64,000 nucleotides of DNA from Candidatus Binatia bacterium (GTDB lineage Bacteria; Desulfobacterota; Binatia; UBA9968; JAJDTQ01), in assembly GCA_022824205.1 (NCBI GenBank), contig JAJEAI010000039.1:1-64000 (forward strand), written 5' to 3'. Below, piece by piece: positions 51,906-63,437 of the stretch. How positions within the stretch are numbered: the stretch's first letter is position 1; every line of letters starts with the position of its first letter. The position numbers and the translations under genes are program-made. The notes under the pieces were generated by a model. That model saw only the letters and a program-made list of their open reading frames with translations, was not told where the DNA came from and did no database searches.

Positions 51906-52595
51906 TCACTCCGCGAGCATGAACAAGCGCCCCTCGCGCAGTTCCATCCGGCGGCTCATGCGACCCGCGAGGTGGCGGTTGTGGGTGGTCACGATCAAAC
52001 CCAGGCCGCGTTCTTCGTTGAGGCCGCAGAGCAGGTCCTCGATCTCGCCCGCGGTCCCCGGATCCAGATTGCCGGTGGGCTCGTCCGCCAGCATGAGCCG
52101 TGGTCCCAGGATCAGCGCGCGCGCGATGGCCACCCGCTGCTGCTCGCCGCCGGAGAGCTCCCCGGGCCGGTGTGTCAGCCGGTGCGAGAGCCCCACGGTG
52201 TCCAGCAACTCCAAGGCGGAGTCCCGCGCCTTGACCCGGTCCCAGCGTGCGATCAGCGCCGGCATCATGACGTTCTCCAGGGCGTTGAAGTCGGGCAGCA
52301 GGTGATGGAACTGGAAGACGAAGCCGATGGCGCGGTTGCGCAGGGCCGATATCTCGTCGTCGCTCCAGGCGGTGACGTCCCACCCCTCGTAACGCAGCGT
52401 GCCACGGTCGGCCCGGTCGAGGGTGCCGATGATGTAGAGCAGCGTGCTCTTGCCCACGCCGGAGTCGCCGATGATGGCGAGTCGCTCGCCTTGTTCCAGC
52501 GACAGATCCAGATCCGCGAGCACGTCCACGCGCCGGTCGCCGCTCGTGTAGGACTTGGCGAGTCCGCGTATTTCGATCAGTTCCGCCACGTCCAC
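51906..52595 (-). CDS. lolD: Lipoprotein-releasing ABC transporter ATP-binding protein
   Basis: [46 protein letters not shown]; adjacent LolC/E. Confidence 0.94.
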   Translation of the reverse strand: MDVAELIEIRGLAKSYTSGDRRVDVLADLDLSLEQGERLAIIGDSGVGKSTLLYIIGTLDRADRGTLRYEGWDVTAWSDDEISALRNRAIGFVFQFHHLLPDFNALENVMMPALIARWDRVKARDSALELLDTVGLSHRLTHRPGELSGGEQQRVAIARALILGPRLMLADEPTGNLDPGTAGEIEDLLCGLNEERGLGLIVTTHNRHLAGRMSRRMELREGRLFMLAE

Positions 52596-53840
52596 TCACT
52601 CGTAACGGATGACGTCCACGGGATGAAGCCGCGCCGCCTGCCGCGCCGGGTAGATGCTCGCCACGCAACAGATGACCAGCGACGCCAGGGCCACCAGCGC
52701 GAAGTAGAGCGGCGAGATGCTCACCGGCACGGTGGAGACCTCGAAGACGTCCTCGGGTAGATCGATGAACTGGTAGCGCTCGATGAGCAGCGCGAGCACG
52801 TAGCCCACGACCACGCCGAGCGCCGTGCCCACGGCGCCGATGATCCAGCCCTTGAGCAGGAATATCCAGCGAATACTGCCCCGGGACGCCCCCATGGAAC
52901 GCAACACGGCGATGTCCTTGCGCTTCTCCATCACCACCATGATCAGCGTCGAGACGATGTTGAAGGCGGCGATGAGCACCATCAGCAGCAGCACGAGAAA
53001 GTACACGGTCTTCTCGAGACGCAGCGCCGCGAACAGGTTGGGCCACAGACGCGACCAGTCCTCCACCAGGTAACGCTCGCCGACGTCCTCCTGGATGCCG
53101 GCCGCGACGGCCTGGGCATTGTCCACGTCCGTCACGGTGATCTCGATGCTGGTGGCGACCTCCCCCACCCCGAAGAAATCCTGCGCGGACGGCAGGCTCA
53201 GGAACGCCAGGCCCCGGTCGTATTCGCGCATGCCGGAGTCGAAGATACCGGTCACCGCGAAACGGCGGATGCGTGGAATGATGCCCACGGCGGTGGGACT
53301 GCCGATGGGCGACACGGCCTGCAGCGCGTCGCCCCGCCCCACCCGGAGCTGCTCCGCCAGCCGATCGCCGATGATGATGCCGGGGAGTTCCAGGTCACGG
53401 CCGTCCACGGTCACCCGGGTGCGCGTCTCGAGATCCTCCACGCGTCCCTCCCGCAAATGTTCCTGGAGGCCCACGTGGGAACGGTCCGGGTCGATGCCGC
53501 GCACGACGACGCCGGAAACGCGGTTGCCGGAGGTGAGGATGATCTGCCCGGTGAGCAGGGGCGCGGCCGCCACCACGTCCTCGCGCTCGTCGACGCGCCG
53601 GGCCAAGTCGTCGTAACCCTTCAGATAGCTGGCCGGCTTGACCAGCAGCACATGGGCGTTGAGGCCCAGGAGCCGGTCGCGCAGCACTTCCTCGAATCCG
53701 GTCATCACCGCGATCACCACATTGAGCGTGACCACCGCGATCATCACTCCGAGCACGGAGATGACGGTGAGCAGGGAGATGAACCGTTCGCTGCGCCGGG
53801 CACGCAGATAGCGCAGTCCTACGAACAACTCGTACGGCAT
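52596..53840 (-). CDS. Lipoprotein-releasing ABC transporter permease LolC/LolE
   Basis: YELFVGLRYLRARRSERFISLLTVISVLGVMIAVVTLNVVIAVMTGFEEVLRDRLLGLNAHV. Confidence 0.95.
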   Translation of the reverse strand: MPYELFVGLRYLRARRSERFISLLTVISVLGVMIAVVTLNVVIAVMTGFEEVLRDRLLGLNAHVLLVKPASYLKGYDDLARRVDEREDVVAAAPLLTGQIILTSGNRVSGVVVRGIDPDRSHVGLQEHLREGRVEDLETRTRVTVDGRDLELPGIIIGDRLAEQLRVGRGDALQAVSPIGSPTAVGIIPRIRRFAVTGIFDSGMREYDRGLAFLSLPSAQDFFGVGEVATSIEITVTDVDNAQAVAAGIQEDVGERYLVEDWSRLWPNLFAALRLEKTVYFLVLLLMVLIAAFNIVSTLIMVVMEKRKDIAVLRSMGASRGSIRWIFLLKGWIIGAVGTALGVVVGYVLALLIERYQFIDLPEDVFEVSTVPVSISPLYFALVALASLVICCVASIYPARQAARLHPVDVIRYE

Positions 53841-53842
53841 GG

Positions 53843-55318
53843 TCAGGAGCGCAGCAGCGGAAAGAGGATGACGTCGCGGATCGAAGGGGAATCGGTGAGG
53901 AGCATCACCAGGCGATCGATGCCGATGCCCTCGCCCGCGGCCGGCGGCATGGCGTACTCCAGGGCGCGCACGTAGTCCTCGTCCACCTCGCAGGCGGTGT
54001 CGTCGCCGGCGCGGCGCGCCGCCGCCTGTTCCTCGAAACGGCGCCGCTGGTCGGCCGGATCGTTGAGCTCGGAAAAGGCGTTGGCCAGCTCCCTGCCGCC
54101 GATGAAGAGCTCGAAGCGGTCCACGAACTCCGGTTCCGCGTCGTTGCGGCGCGCCAGGGGCGAGACTTCCAGGGGATAGCCGGTGACGAACGTGGGCTGG
54201 ATCAAGCGTGGCTCCACCAAGTGCTCGAACAGCTCCACCAGGAGCTTGCCGTGGCCGAGCTTCGGGTCCACCTTGAGGGAATGCCGCTCCGCGAGCGTGC
54301 GCAGGGCCTCCACGCCCGCCAGCTCGGAGGCGTCCACGCCCGCATGACGCGCCACGCCCTCCACCAGGGAAAGCCGTTGCCAGGGCGGCTCCAGGTTCAC
54401 CTCGTGCTCGCCCCACGGCATGCGCAGGCTCCCGCGCACGGCCTGTGCCAACTCCACGAACAGCTCCTCCGTAAGCTCCATCATGTCGCGGTAGTCGGCG
54501 TACGCCTGGTAGAACTCCACCATGGTGAACTCGGGGTTGTGACGCGTGGACAGGCCCTCGTTGCGGAAGTTGCGGTTCAACTCGAAGACCCGTTCCAACC
54601 CTCCCACCAGCAGGCGCTTGAGGAACAGCTCCGGCGCCACCCGCAGGTAGAGGTCCAGGTCCAGGGCGTTGTGGTGCGTCACGAAGGGCTTGGCGGCGGC
54701 GCCCCCGGCCATGGGCTGCATCATCGGGGTCTCGACCTCGAGGAAGCCGCGCTGCTCCAGAAAACGGCGGATGAGCGAGATGATGCGCGAGCGGTTGCGG
54801 AAAACGTCGCGTACTCCCGGGTTCACCATCAGGTCCACGTAGCGCTGCCGGTAGCGGGTTTCCACGTCCTTCAAGCCATGCCACTTCTCCGGCAGCGGAC
54901 GGATGCACTTGCTCAGGAGGCGGACTTCCCGCGCCTCGATGGTCAGCTCATTGGTGCGGGTGCGGAACAGCCGGCCGGCCACGCCGACGATGTCGCCCAC
55001 GTCCGCCGCGCGCACGCGCGCGTAGGCCTCATCCCCGAGCTTGTCCTTGCGCGCGTAGACCTGGAGCCGTCCGGTACGGTCCTCCAACTCGAAAAAGGCC
55101 GCCTTGCCATGGGGACGGTGCGCGCGGATGCGGCCCGCCAACGCGAACTCCTCCGTCAACGCCTCCAGCCCTCCCTGGTCGAGGTCGCCGTGCCGCTCGC
55201 GGATGTCCCCGGCCGTGTAGCCGGGACGAAAGTCGTTGGGGTAGACGGAAAGATTCTGCGCCCGAAGCTGCGCCACCTTCTGGCGGCGCACCGCCATCTG
55301 CTCGTTGACTTCGTCCAT
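53843..55318 (-). CDS. lysS: Lysyl-tRNA synthetase (class II)
   Basis: QRYVDLMVNPGVRDVFRNRSRIISLIRRFLEQRGFLEVETPMM; RVFELNRNFRNEGLSTRHNPEFTMVEFYQAYADY. Confidence 0.98.
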   Translation of the reverse strand: MDEVNEQMAVRRQKVAQLRAQNLSVYPNDFRPGYTAGDIRERHGDLDQGGLEALTEEFALAGRIRAHRPHGKAAFFELEDRTGRLQVYARKDKLGDEAYARVRAADVGDIVGVAGRLFRTRTNELTIEAREVRLLSKCIRPLPEKWHGLKDVETRYRQRYVDLMVNPGVRDVFRNRSRIISLIRRFLEQRGFLEVETPMMQPMAGGAAAKPFVTHHNALDLDLYLRVAPELFLKRLLVGGLERVFELNRNFRNEGLSTRHNPEFTMVEFYQAYADYRDMMELTEELFVELAQAVRGSLRMPWGEHEVNLEPPWQRLSLVEGVARHAGVDASELAGVEALRTLAERHSLKVDPKLGHGKLLVELFEHLVEPRLIQPTFVTGYPLEVSPLARRNDAEPEFVDRFELFIGGRELANAFSELNDPADQRRRFEEQAAARRAGDDTACEVDEDYVRALEYAMPPAAGEGIGIDRLVMLLTDSPSIRDVILFPLLRS

Positions 55319-55357
55319 GTGGTGTCGGCTTGAGTCAGCGTTCGATGATCAGCGGCG

Positions 55358-55681
55358 TTACAGCATCCCGAGTTGCAGCTTGGCCGCGTCCGACATGCGA
55401 CCGGGGTCCCAGGGCGGCTCCCAGACGATTTCGACGTGCACGTCCGTCACGCCGTCCACCGCCCGGACCTTCTCTTCCACTTCCGCGGGAAGGGACTGGG
55501 CCGCCGGACAGTTGGGCGCGGTCAGGGTCATGGTCACGGTCACCTGACCGAGGGGGTCCACCTCCACGCCGTAAATCAGGCCCATCTCGTGGATGTTCAC
55601 CGGCACCTCGGGGTCGTAGCAGGTCTGTATCGCCTCGATGGCGCGCCGTTCGATGTCTTTCTGCTCCGCAACGCTTTCCAC
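55358..55681 (-). CDS. sufT: SUF-associated Fe-S maturation protein SufT (DUF59/MIP18)
   Basis: AIQTCYDPEVPVNIHEMGLIYGVEVDPLGQVTVTMTLTAPNCPAAQSLPAEV; GTG start. Confidence 0.92.
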   Translation of the reverse strand: MESVAEQKDIERRAIEAIQTCYDPEVPVNIHEMGLIYGVEVDPLGQVTVTMTLTAPNCPAAQSLPAEVEEKVRAVDGVTDVHVEIVWEPPWDPGRMSDAAKLQLGML

Positions 55682-55710
55682 GGAATGTCTCCCGGTCCGC
55701 CTCGCCCGCG

Positions 55711-56163
55711 CTACTCGGTGCTTACGGCCTTGTCCTCGCCGTCCAGGGCCGCGCGCAACGTGTGCCACGCCAGCGTAGCGCACTTCACGCGCGCCGGATA
55801 GTCGCGCACGCCCGCGAATGCCGCCAGCTTGCCCATGCCGGCCTCCGCCGAGCCCGCGCCGTCGTCGGCGGCCACCATCCGGTGAAACCGCTCGAACAGC
55901 TCCCGTGCGTCGTCACAGCTCCGCTCCTTCAGGCTCTCGGTCATGACCGAGGCGGAGGCGATGGAGATGGCGCAGCCCGTGCCCTCGAAGCTCACGCCCG
56001 TCACGCGGCCATCCTCCACGTGCAGGTGCACCGCGACCTTGTCGCCGCACAACGGATTGACGCCCCGGGCGCTGCGGTTGGCATCGGCCAGCGGCCCGAA
56101 GTTCCGCGGCTTGCGGTTATGGTCCAGGATCAGCTCCTGGTAGAGATCCCTCAGGTCAGACAC
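55711..56163 (-). CDS. sufU: SUF scaffold/sulfurtransferase SufU
   Basis: LYQELILDHNRKPRNFG...NPLCGDKV...FEGTGCAISIASASVMTE...RVKCATLAWHTL. Confidence 0.96.
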   Translation of the reverse strand: MSDLRDLYQELILDHNRKPRNFGPLADANRSARGVNPLCGDKVAVHLHVEDGRVTGVSFEGTGCAISIASASVMTESLKERSCDDARELFERFHRMVAADDGAGSAEAGMGKLAAFAGVRDYPARVKCATLAWHTLRAALDGEDKAVSTE

Positions 56164-57481
56164 CGTCGAACAGCCTCCTCACCTTCTCGAGTCCCTCGGC
56201 CAGCACGTCCACCTCGGCCTCGGTGTTGTAGCACGCGAACGAGGCGCGCACGGTGGCGGGCACGCCGAACCGGTCCATGACGGGCATGGCGCAGTGATGT
56301 CCCGTGCGCACGGCGATGCCCTCCTGGTCCAGGATGGTGCCGATGTCATGGGCGTGCACGTCGCCGAAGACGAATGACACCAGCGACGCCCGGCGCGCGG
56401 GGGTGCCGACGAACCTCAGACCGGAGACGCCCGCGAGCCGTTCCACCGCGTAGGCGAGCACCCGGTCCTCGTGGGCGGACACGGCCTCGATGCCGAGTCC
56501 CGTGAGGTACTCCACGGCCGCGCCCATGCCGATGACGCCGGCGATGTTGGGGGTGCCGGCCTCGAACTTGTATGGCAATGCGTTGTATTCCGTGGCCTCG
56601 AAGCTCACCGTGAGGATCATGTCGCCGCCCCCCTGGTAGGGCGGCATGGCCTCCAGCAGCGCGGCCTTTCCATAGAGCACACCGACGCCGGTGGGGCCGT
56701 ACATCTTGTGGCTGGAGAACGCGTAGAAGTCGCAGTCCAGGTCCCGCACGTCCACGGCCGCGTGGGGCGCCCCCTGGGCGCCGTCGACGAGCACCGGGAT
56801 GCCTTGCCGGTGCGCGTCCGCGATCATTTCCTTGACGGGGTTCACCGTGCCCAGGGCGTTGGACACGTGCGGCAACGCCACGATGCGGGTACGGGGGCCG
56901 AGCAGCCGGTGGTACCGCTCCATGACGACGTCGCCGCGGTCGTCGATAGGAATCACCCGCAGTATCGCACCCTTTTCCTGGCAGATGATCTGCCAGGGAA
57001 CAATGTTGGAGTGGTGCTCCATGGCGGAGATGACCACCTCGTCCCCCGCCTCCAGGTTGGCGCCGCCGTAGCATCGGGCCACGAGGTTGATGGCCTCGGT
57101 GGCGCCGCGCACGAACACGATCTCCCGGTCCTGCGCCGCGTTGACGAAGCGCCGCACCGCGCCGCGGGCGTCCTCGTAGGCGCGCGTGGCCTGCTCGCTC
57201 AAGCGGTGCACGCCTCGATGGATGTTCGAGTTCTCGGTCTCGTAGTAACGCGCCACGCGCTCGATCACCGACCGCGGCTTCTGCGCCGTGGCCGCGTTGT
57301 CCAGGTAGACCAAGGGCTTGCCGTGGACGCTCTCGCCGAGGATGGGGAAATCCTCGCGCACCCGCGCCACGTCCAGCGCCTCGCCCGGCCCGTTCCATGC
57401 TTCCGTCTTGACCTGTCCCATGCTCGTTCTCGATGAAGAGAGTGCCATCGATTGTGCCGGCGTCCGCTCCAGTGCCGTCAT
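56156..57481 (-). CDS. sufS: Cysteine desulfurase SufS
   Basis: VYLDNAATAQKPRSVIERVARYYETENSNIHRGVHRLSEQAT; YAFSSHKMYGPTGVGVLYGK; RTGHHCAMPVM. Confidence 0.97.
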   Translation of the reverse strand: MTALERTPAQSMALSSSRTSMGQVKTEAWNGPGEALDVARVREDFPILGESVHGKPLVYLDNAATAQKPRSVIERVARYYETENSNIHRGVHRLSEQATRAYEDARGAVRRFVNAAQDREIVFVRGATEAINLVARCYGGANLEAGDEVVISAMEHHSNIVPWQIICQEKGAILRVIPIDDRGDVVMERYHRLLGPRTRIVALPHVSNALGTVNPVKEMIADAHRQGIPVLVDGAQGAPHAAVDVRDLDCDFYAFSSHKMYGPTGVGVLYGKAALLEAMPPYQGGGDMILTVSFEATEYNALPYKFEAGTPNIAGVIGMGAAVEYLTGLGIEAVSAHEDRVLAYAVERLAGVSGLRFVGTPARRASLVSFVFGDVHAHDIGTILDQEGIAVRTGHHCAMPVMDRFGVPATVRASFACYNTEAEVDVLAEGLEKVRRLFDGV

Positions 57482-58857
57482 GCTCCCAACTCCGCCAGCA
57501 CCCGGCTCGTCAGCCCGTCGCGCAGCGGCTCGATGGCAACGCCGTCGAGGATCTCGCTGGCGAAGCCGTGCACCAGCAGCTTCCGGGCCAGCGCCGCGTC
57601 CAGCCCGCGGGAGCGCAGGTAGAACAGCTCGTCCTCTTCCAGTTGGCCGATGGTGGTGCCGTGGGCGCAGCGCACGTCGTCGGCCAGGATCTCCAACTGC
57701 GGCTTGCTGTCGATCTCCGCGTCCCGGGACAGGATCAGGTTCCGGTTCGACTGCCGCGCGTCGGTCTTCTGCGCTTCCTTGCGCACCACGATCTTGCCGT
57801 TGAACACGGCCCGCGCCCGGTCGTTGAGCACTCCCTTGTACAACTCGCGGCTGGTGCCGTGGGGCCTGGCGTGCTCGATGGCAGTGCGGCTGTCCACGTG
57901 CTGCGAGCCGCCCGCCACGTAGAGCCCCTGGAGCAGGCAGTCCGCGCCCTCGCCGTCGAGCAGCGCGTTCAGCTCCACGCGCGTGATGGCGCCGCCCGTG
58001 GTCACCGAATGCGAGCGGTAGCGGCTGTTGCGCGCCTGGTGCACCTGCACCGTGCCGATGTGGAACGTGCCGCCGCCCTCGCGCACCAGCCGATAGTGGT
58101 CCAGCTCGGCGTCGTCCTCCAGCACGATCTCGGTGACGGCGTTGGTGCAGTAGACCGCGTCGCCCGCGCCCGCGTAGGCCTCCACCAGCGTGAGGCGACT
58201 GCCCGCGCCCACCACCACCAGCGTGCGCGGATGCACGATGCGGTTGGGCGCCTGCCCGGGATCGGCGACGTACATCAAGTGGACGGGCCGGTCGAGGTCC
58301 ACTCCGCGCCCCAGCCGGACCGCGCCGCCGTCCTCCAGGAAGGCCGTGTTGAGCGCCCGCAACGCATGTCCGTCATGGTCGGCGTGACGCCCGAGGTGCG
58401 CTTCCGTCCAGGGGAGCCGCCGCTCCACGGCGTCCGCCAGGCGGCCGATGAAGAGGCTCTCGTCGCGCCCATCCGGGGTGTCCCGGCCCGACCCCTTGCC
58501 GGGCACCTTCGCGGTCGCACCGCCGCGCGCCCCGCCCGGCCCCGTACTGTCCTCCCTGCCGGTCCACGGGAACGCCAACTCGTAGCGCTCCCAGTCGCCT
58601 GACTCGAACGGGCCAGACCCGTCGACCGGGCGCGCCGCCGGGGCGTCCACGGTACGCAGACACGCCCGCCGCAGCGCGTCCAGGCTCGTGTACTTCCACT
58701 CCTCGTCGCGAGTGGTGGGGAATCCCAGGGAGCGGAAACGGTCCATGGCCCGGCGGCGCAGGTCGCCGACCCAGGCGCCGCCGTTGCGCGACGCCCGCGC
58801 CGCGAGCTTCTCGAAGTCTTCGAGATAGCCCTGTTGCTCGGCGGACGCCGCGGTCAT
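57478..58857 (-). CDS. sufD: Fe-S cluster assembly protein SufD
   Basis: GFPTTRDEEWKYTSL; CAHGTTIGQLEEDELFYLRSRGLDAALARKLLVHGFASEI. Confidence 0.96.
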   Translation of the reverse strand: MTAASAEQQGYLEDFEKLAARASRNGGAWVGDLRRRAMDRFRSLGFPTTRDEEWKYTSLDALRRACLRTVDAPAARPVDGSGPFESGDWERYELAFPWTGREDSTGPGGARGGATAKVPGKGSGRDTPDGRDESLFIGRLADAVERRLPWTEAHLGRHADHDGHALRALNTAFLEDGGAVRLGRGVDLDRPVHLMYVADPGQAPNRIVHPRTLVVVGAGSRLTLVEAYAGAGDAVYCTNAVTEIVLEDDAELDHYRLVREGGGTFHIGTVQVHQARNSRYRSHSVTTGGAITRVELNALLDGEGADCLLQGLYVAGGSQHVDSRTAIEHARPHGTSRELYKGVLNDRARAVFNGKIVVRKEAQKTDARQSNRNLILSRDAEIDSKPQLEILADDVRCAHGTTIGQLEEDELFYLRSRGLDAALARKLLVHGFASEILDGVAIEPLRDGLTSRVLAELGA

Positions 58858-59666
58858 GCTCCGCCCTCCCGGCCGGCCGCATGCCCGGTCGGTTGCTCCA
58901 TTGCGTCGTCCGTGCCCGTCCCTGCCGCGTCCTCCACCCAGGAATACCCCGTGTCCTCCAGCTCCCGCGCCAGCTCCTTGCCTCCGGACTTCACCAGGCG
59001 CCCGTTGTGGATCACGTGGACCATGTCCGGCACCACGTAGTTCAGCAGCCGCTGGTAGTGGGTCACCAGGATGATGGCGCGCTCGGGGCCGCGGAACAGG
59101 TTGATGCCCTGGGACACCACCTTCAAGGCGTCGATGTCGAGGCCGGAATCGGTCTCGTCCAGGATCGCCAGGGTGGGCTCCAGCATGGTCATCTGGAAGA
59201 TCTCGGCGCGCTTCTTCTCGCCGCCGGAGAAGCCCGCGTTGACCGGGCGCCGCAGCAGGTCCTCGCCCATCTCCACCGCCTTCATCCTCTCCTTGGCCAG
59301 GGCCATGAAGTCCACGGCGTCCAGCTCCTCCTCGCCGCGGTGGGCGCGCGCCGCGTTCACCGCGGCGCGCAGGAAGTAGAGGCTGTTGAGCCCGGGAATC
59401 TCCACCGGGTACTGGAAGCCCAGGAATACGCCCTCGACGGCCCGCAGCTCGGGCGCCATCTCCAGCAGGTCCTGGCCCTTGTAGAGCACTTCCCCCCCGG
59501 TGACTTCGTAGGTGTCCCGCCCCGCCAGCACCTGGGCCAGGGTGCTCTTGCCGGAGCCGTTGGGGCCCATGATGGCGTGCACCTCTCCCGCCTTCACGGT
59601 CAGGTCGATGCCGCGGAGGATCTCTTTCCCCTCCACGCGCGCATGCAGGTTGCGAACTTCAAGCAT
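58854..59666 (-). CDS. sufC: Fe-S cluster assembly ATPase SufC
   Basis: HAIMGPNGSGKSTLAQVLAGRDTYEVTGGEVLYKGQDLL; NAGFSGGEKKRAEIFQM. Confidence 0.98.
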   Translation of the reverse strand: MLEVRNLHARVEGKEILRGIDLTVKAGEVHAIMGPNGSGKSTLAQVLAGRDTYEVTGGEVLYKGQDLLEMAPELRAVEGVFLGFQYPVEIPGLNSLYFLRAAVNAARAHRGEEELDAVDFMALAKERMKAVEMGEDLLRRPVNAGFSGGEKKRAEIFQMTMLEPTLAILDETDSGLDIDALKVVSQGINLFRGPERAIILVTHYQRLLNYVVPDMVHVIHNGRLVKSGGKELARELEDTGYSWVEDAAGTGTDDAMEQPTGHAAGREGGA

Positions 59667-59710
59667 TCTCTAAATCCGAAATTCTACATCCGAGTTGTTG
59701 GACGTCGGCT

Positions 59711-61168
<1,458 letters not shown>

Positions 61169-61223
61169 TTCCTTCATCCGGTAGAAGATGGACCCGAAGG
61201 GTCCGTCCTCGACCTGCAAAAAT

Positions 61224-61712
61224 TCAACTGTGCAGCCCGTTCAAGCGGCCTTTGAGGCCCTCGCGATCCGCAAGGCTGCCGATGGAGACGCCAGCCAGAT
61301 ATTCCACCAACAGGTTCTGCGCCCGCTCCCACACGGAAATCTGCGTGCATACCAAGTCGTAGGGGCAGCAGTGGTGATCCAGACACTCCATCAGGCTCAG
61401 CGGCTTTTCGACGGCTTCGTACACTTCCTTGACGCTGATGGACTCCGGATGCCGCGCCAGGCTGAAGCCGCCCTTGCGCCCCACGTGTGACTCCACCAGC
61501 CCCGCCGCCGCGAGATCCTTCATGATCTTCGACATGTAATGGGTCGGAATGTCCTGCCGCGCGGCGATCTCCTTGCTGCCCACCACCCAAAGGTGCGGCT
61601 GGGCCGCAAGATACGAAAGCGCCCGTACCGCGTAGTCGACCTTCCTGCCGATGTTCATCAGCGAGCTTCGGTCGGTGGTGGCCCTGACGGAATTCACAGC
61701 GGCTTCTTGCAT
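61224..61712 (-). CDS. Rrf2 family transcriptional regulator, IscR-like Cys triad
   Basis: [21 protein letters not shown]...; C-X5-C-X5-C in [16 protein letters not shown]; start may be 61658. Confidence 0.93.
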   Translation of the reverse strand: MQEAAVNSVRATTDRSSLMNIGRKVDYAVRALSYLAAQPHLWVVGSKEIAARQDIPTHYMSKIMKDLAAAGLVESHVGRKGGFSLARHPESISVKEVYEAVEKPLSLMECLDHHCCPYDLVCTQISVWERAQNLLVEYLAGVSIGSLADREGLKGRLNGLHS

Positions 61713-61778
61713 ACCGGATCCCCTGACAGTTGGTTTCGAAGTCCCGCAATTCTCGCGTGGGTGGAACGTCGTGAGTCA

Positions 61779-61808
61779 AACATAGACCTAAAGCGTCTAT
61801 GTTGTCAA
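61779..61808 (-). promoter_or_regulatory. Predicted promoter overlapped by 25-bp operator palindrome (AACATAGAC-N7-GTCTATGTT)
   Basis: TTGACA (61808-61803), 18 nt, TATGTT (61784-61779); palindrome 61779-61803. Confidence 0.7.
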
Positions 61809-61917
61809 ACACCTATCCTGTCGCGCCATCGGATTCGGTTCCTGACTTCAACAACGCTTTGAGCCAAACAGGAAGGGCGGCTTGAAGGTCCGGAAATCTC
61901 CGTGCTACCAAGGCCGC

Positions 61918-62451
61918 ATGCCCATTCTCAAGGTCGCTCGCCTGGGCCACCCCGTGCTGCGCAGGCCGGCCCGCGCGGTTCCCACGGGAATCCTGGGACA
62001 GGCGGATTTCCAGCGTTTCATCGACGACATGGTCGTCACCATGCGCGAGTACCAGGGTGTTGGCCTAGCCGCGGTCCAGGTCCACGAACCCATACAGGTG
62101 GCGGTGTTGGAGGTGGCCGACAACCCCCGCTACCCAGGCAAGGAGGCCGTTCCCCTCTCCGTCCTCGTCAATCCCGAGATCGTACCGCTGGACGACGAAA
62201 CCGAAGACGATTGGGAGGGCTGCCTGAGCATCCCCGAGATCCGTGGCCGCGTGCCCCGCTACAAGCGGCTGCGGGTGACCGCGCTGGACCGCGACGGCAA
62301 CGCGCTGGACTTCGTCGCCGAGGGGTTCCACGCGCGCGTCATACAGCACGAGGTGGACCACCTGCGCGGCCACGTGTACGTGGACCGCATGCCCGATCTC
62401 ACGACGCTGACTTACCTCACTGAACTGGCCCGCTACTGGACGAAAAGATAA
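61918..62451 (+). CDS. def: Peptide deformylase
   Basis: GVGLAAVQVHEPIQVAV; EGCLSIPEIRGRVPR; QHEVDHLRGHVYVDRM. Confidence 0.97.
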   Translation: MPILKVARLGHPVLRRPARAVPTGILGQADFQRFIDDMVVTMREYQGVGLAAVQVHEPIQVAVLEVADNPRYPGKEAVPLSVLVNPEIVPLDDETEDDWEGCLSIPEIRGRVPRYKRLRVTALDRDGNALDFVAEGFHARVIQHEVDHLRGHVYVDRMPDLTTLTYLTELARYWTKR

Positions 62452-62567
62452 GGCTCTCTTCAGCAGCCTCTTGACATTTCGGCACTGACGGATGAAATTA
62501 AGACCGTCGGGTGCCCTTGATGGGCTCGATATGGTTCGCCCAGCCTGACATCACCTATTTCAGGTTC

Positions 62568-63413
62568 TCAAGGAGTGCCTTCTCCCTGTTCTATCTTGGT
62601 CGCCGCCCCAACCAGCGGGGAATTGTTTGGCCAGACTTTCATTCCGGCAAGCTCCTTTCCTTCCCGTCGGCGACAAAAGTTCGGCAATAGTCTCTTGAAG
62701 TAGGGGTAATCGAAGTCTTCGTACTTGAAAGCCCGATAGACATTATACGCCAGCAGATCAGCGAGCTGGACGCCGTTCGAGAGTTCGCTACGCGTGAAGA
62801 AAGGATACTCAACAACCGACGGGAACTTCATGTTTCTGTTGCCCGCCCGTTGAAATGAGGCGTGCTTCATCGCAACGGCACGGTTGAGTTCCTTGCTTGT
62901 ATCGTCCATCACAATCAACGCTCGGTGCTTCGAGTGATACTCTCTCATATAGTGCTGTATGCGCTCCAACAAGAACTCATAAGCCGTCTTGTGCAGTATT
63001 TCATGTGTTACGTGTTCATAGAGATGACGTTTGTCTATCACGGCGGCCATGATAACAGTCTTGCGCTTGGTCACCTGCTCGTAATACGCCTCGGTAAGAC
63101 GCTCCAGGTCTTTAGGAGTGAGTCCATCAAGGAAACGACTCCGCTTTTCGCGCTCGCTAGGTATACGCGCCCAAGTGGACTTGACCTCGCAATCCGATAG
63201 TTCAAAGCTGCCCTTGCCGTCGCGCCGCAGAAAATGGGCCAGTTCCAGCTTCAAGAGGGAGAGATCCGTGTCGAATGGTCGCCATTGCCCTTCCCACATC
63301 CCCACGGCCAGAAGCACATAAAGAAAATCCTTCGGGTGCGCCTTGGTCCCGATAGATGGGTCACGCGAACCCGATTCGTCGAAATAAAAGAAGTACACCA
63401 GATACCGCCCCAA
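62568..63413 (-). CDS. DUF3800 domain-containing protein
   Basis: VYFFYFDESGSRDPSIGTK; ALIVMDDTSKELNRAV; GVQLADLLAYNVYRAFK, DUF3800 signature; lower GC than neighbours. Confidence 0.9.
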   Translation of the reverse strand: MGRYLVYFFYFDESGSRDPSIGTKAHPKDFLYVLLAVGMWEGQWRPFDTDLSLLKLELAHFLRRDGKGSFELSDCEVKSTWARIPSEREKRSRFLDGLTPKDLERLTEAYYEQVTKRKTVIMAAVIDKRHLYEHVTHEILHKTAYEFLLERIQHYMREYHSKHRALIVMDDTSKELNRAVAMKHASFQRAGNRNMKFPSVVEYPFFTRSELSNGVQLADLLAYNVYRAFKYEDFDYPYFKRLLPNFCRRREGKELAGMKVWPNNSPLVGAATKIEQGEGTP

Positions 63414-63437
63414 AGCTCTCCGGTCCGAAACTGCGCG

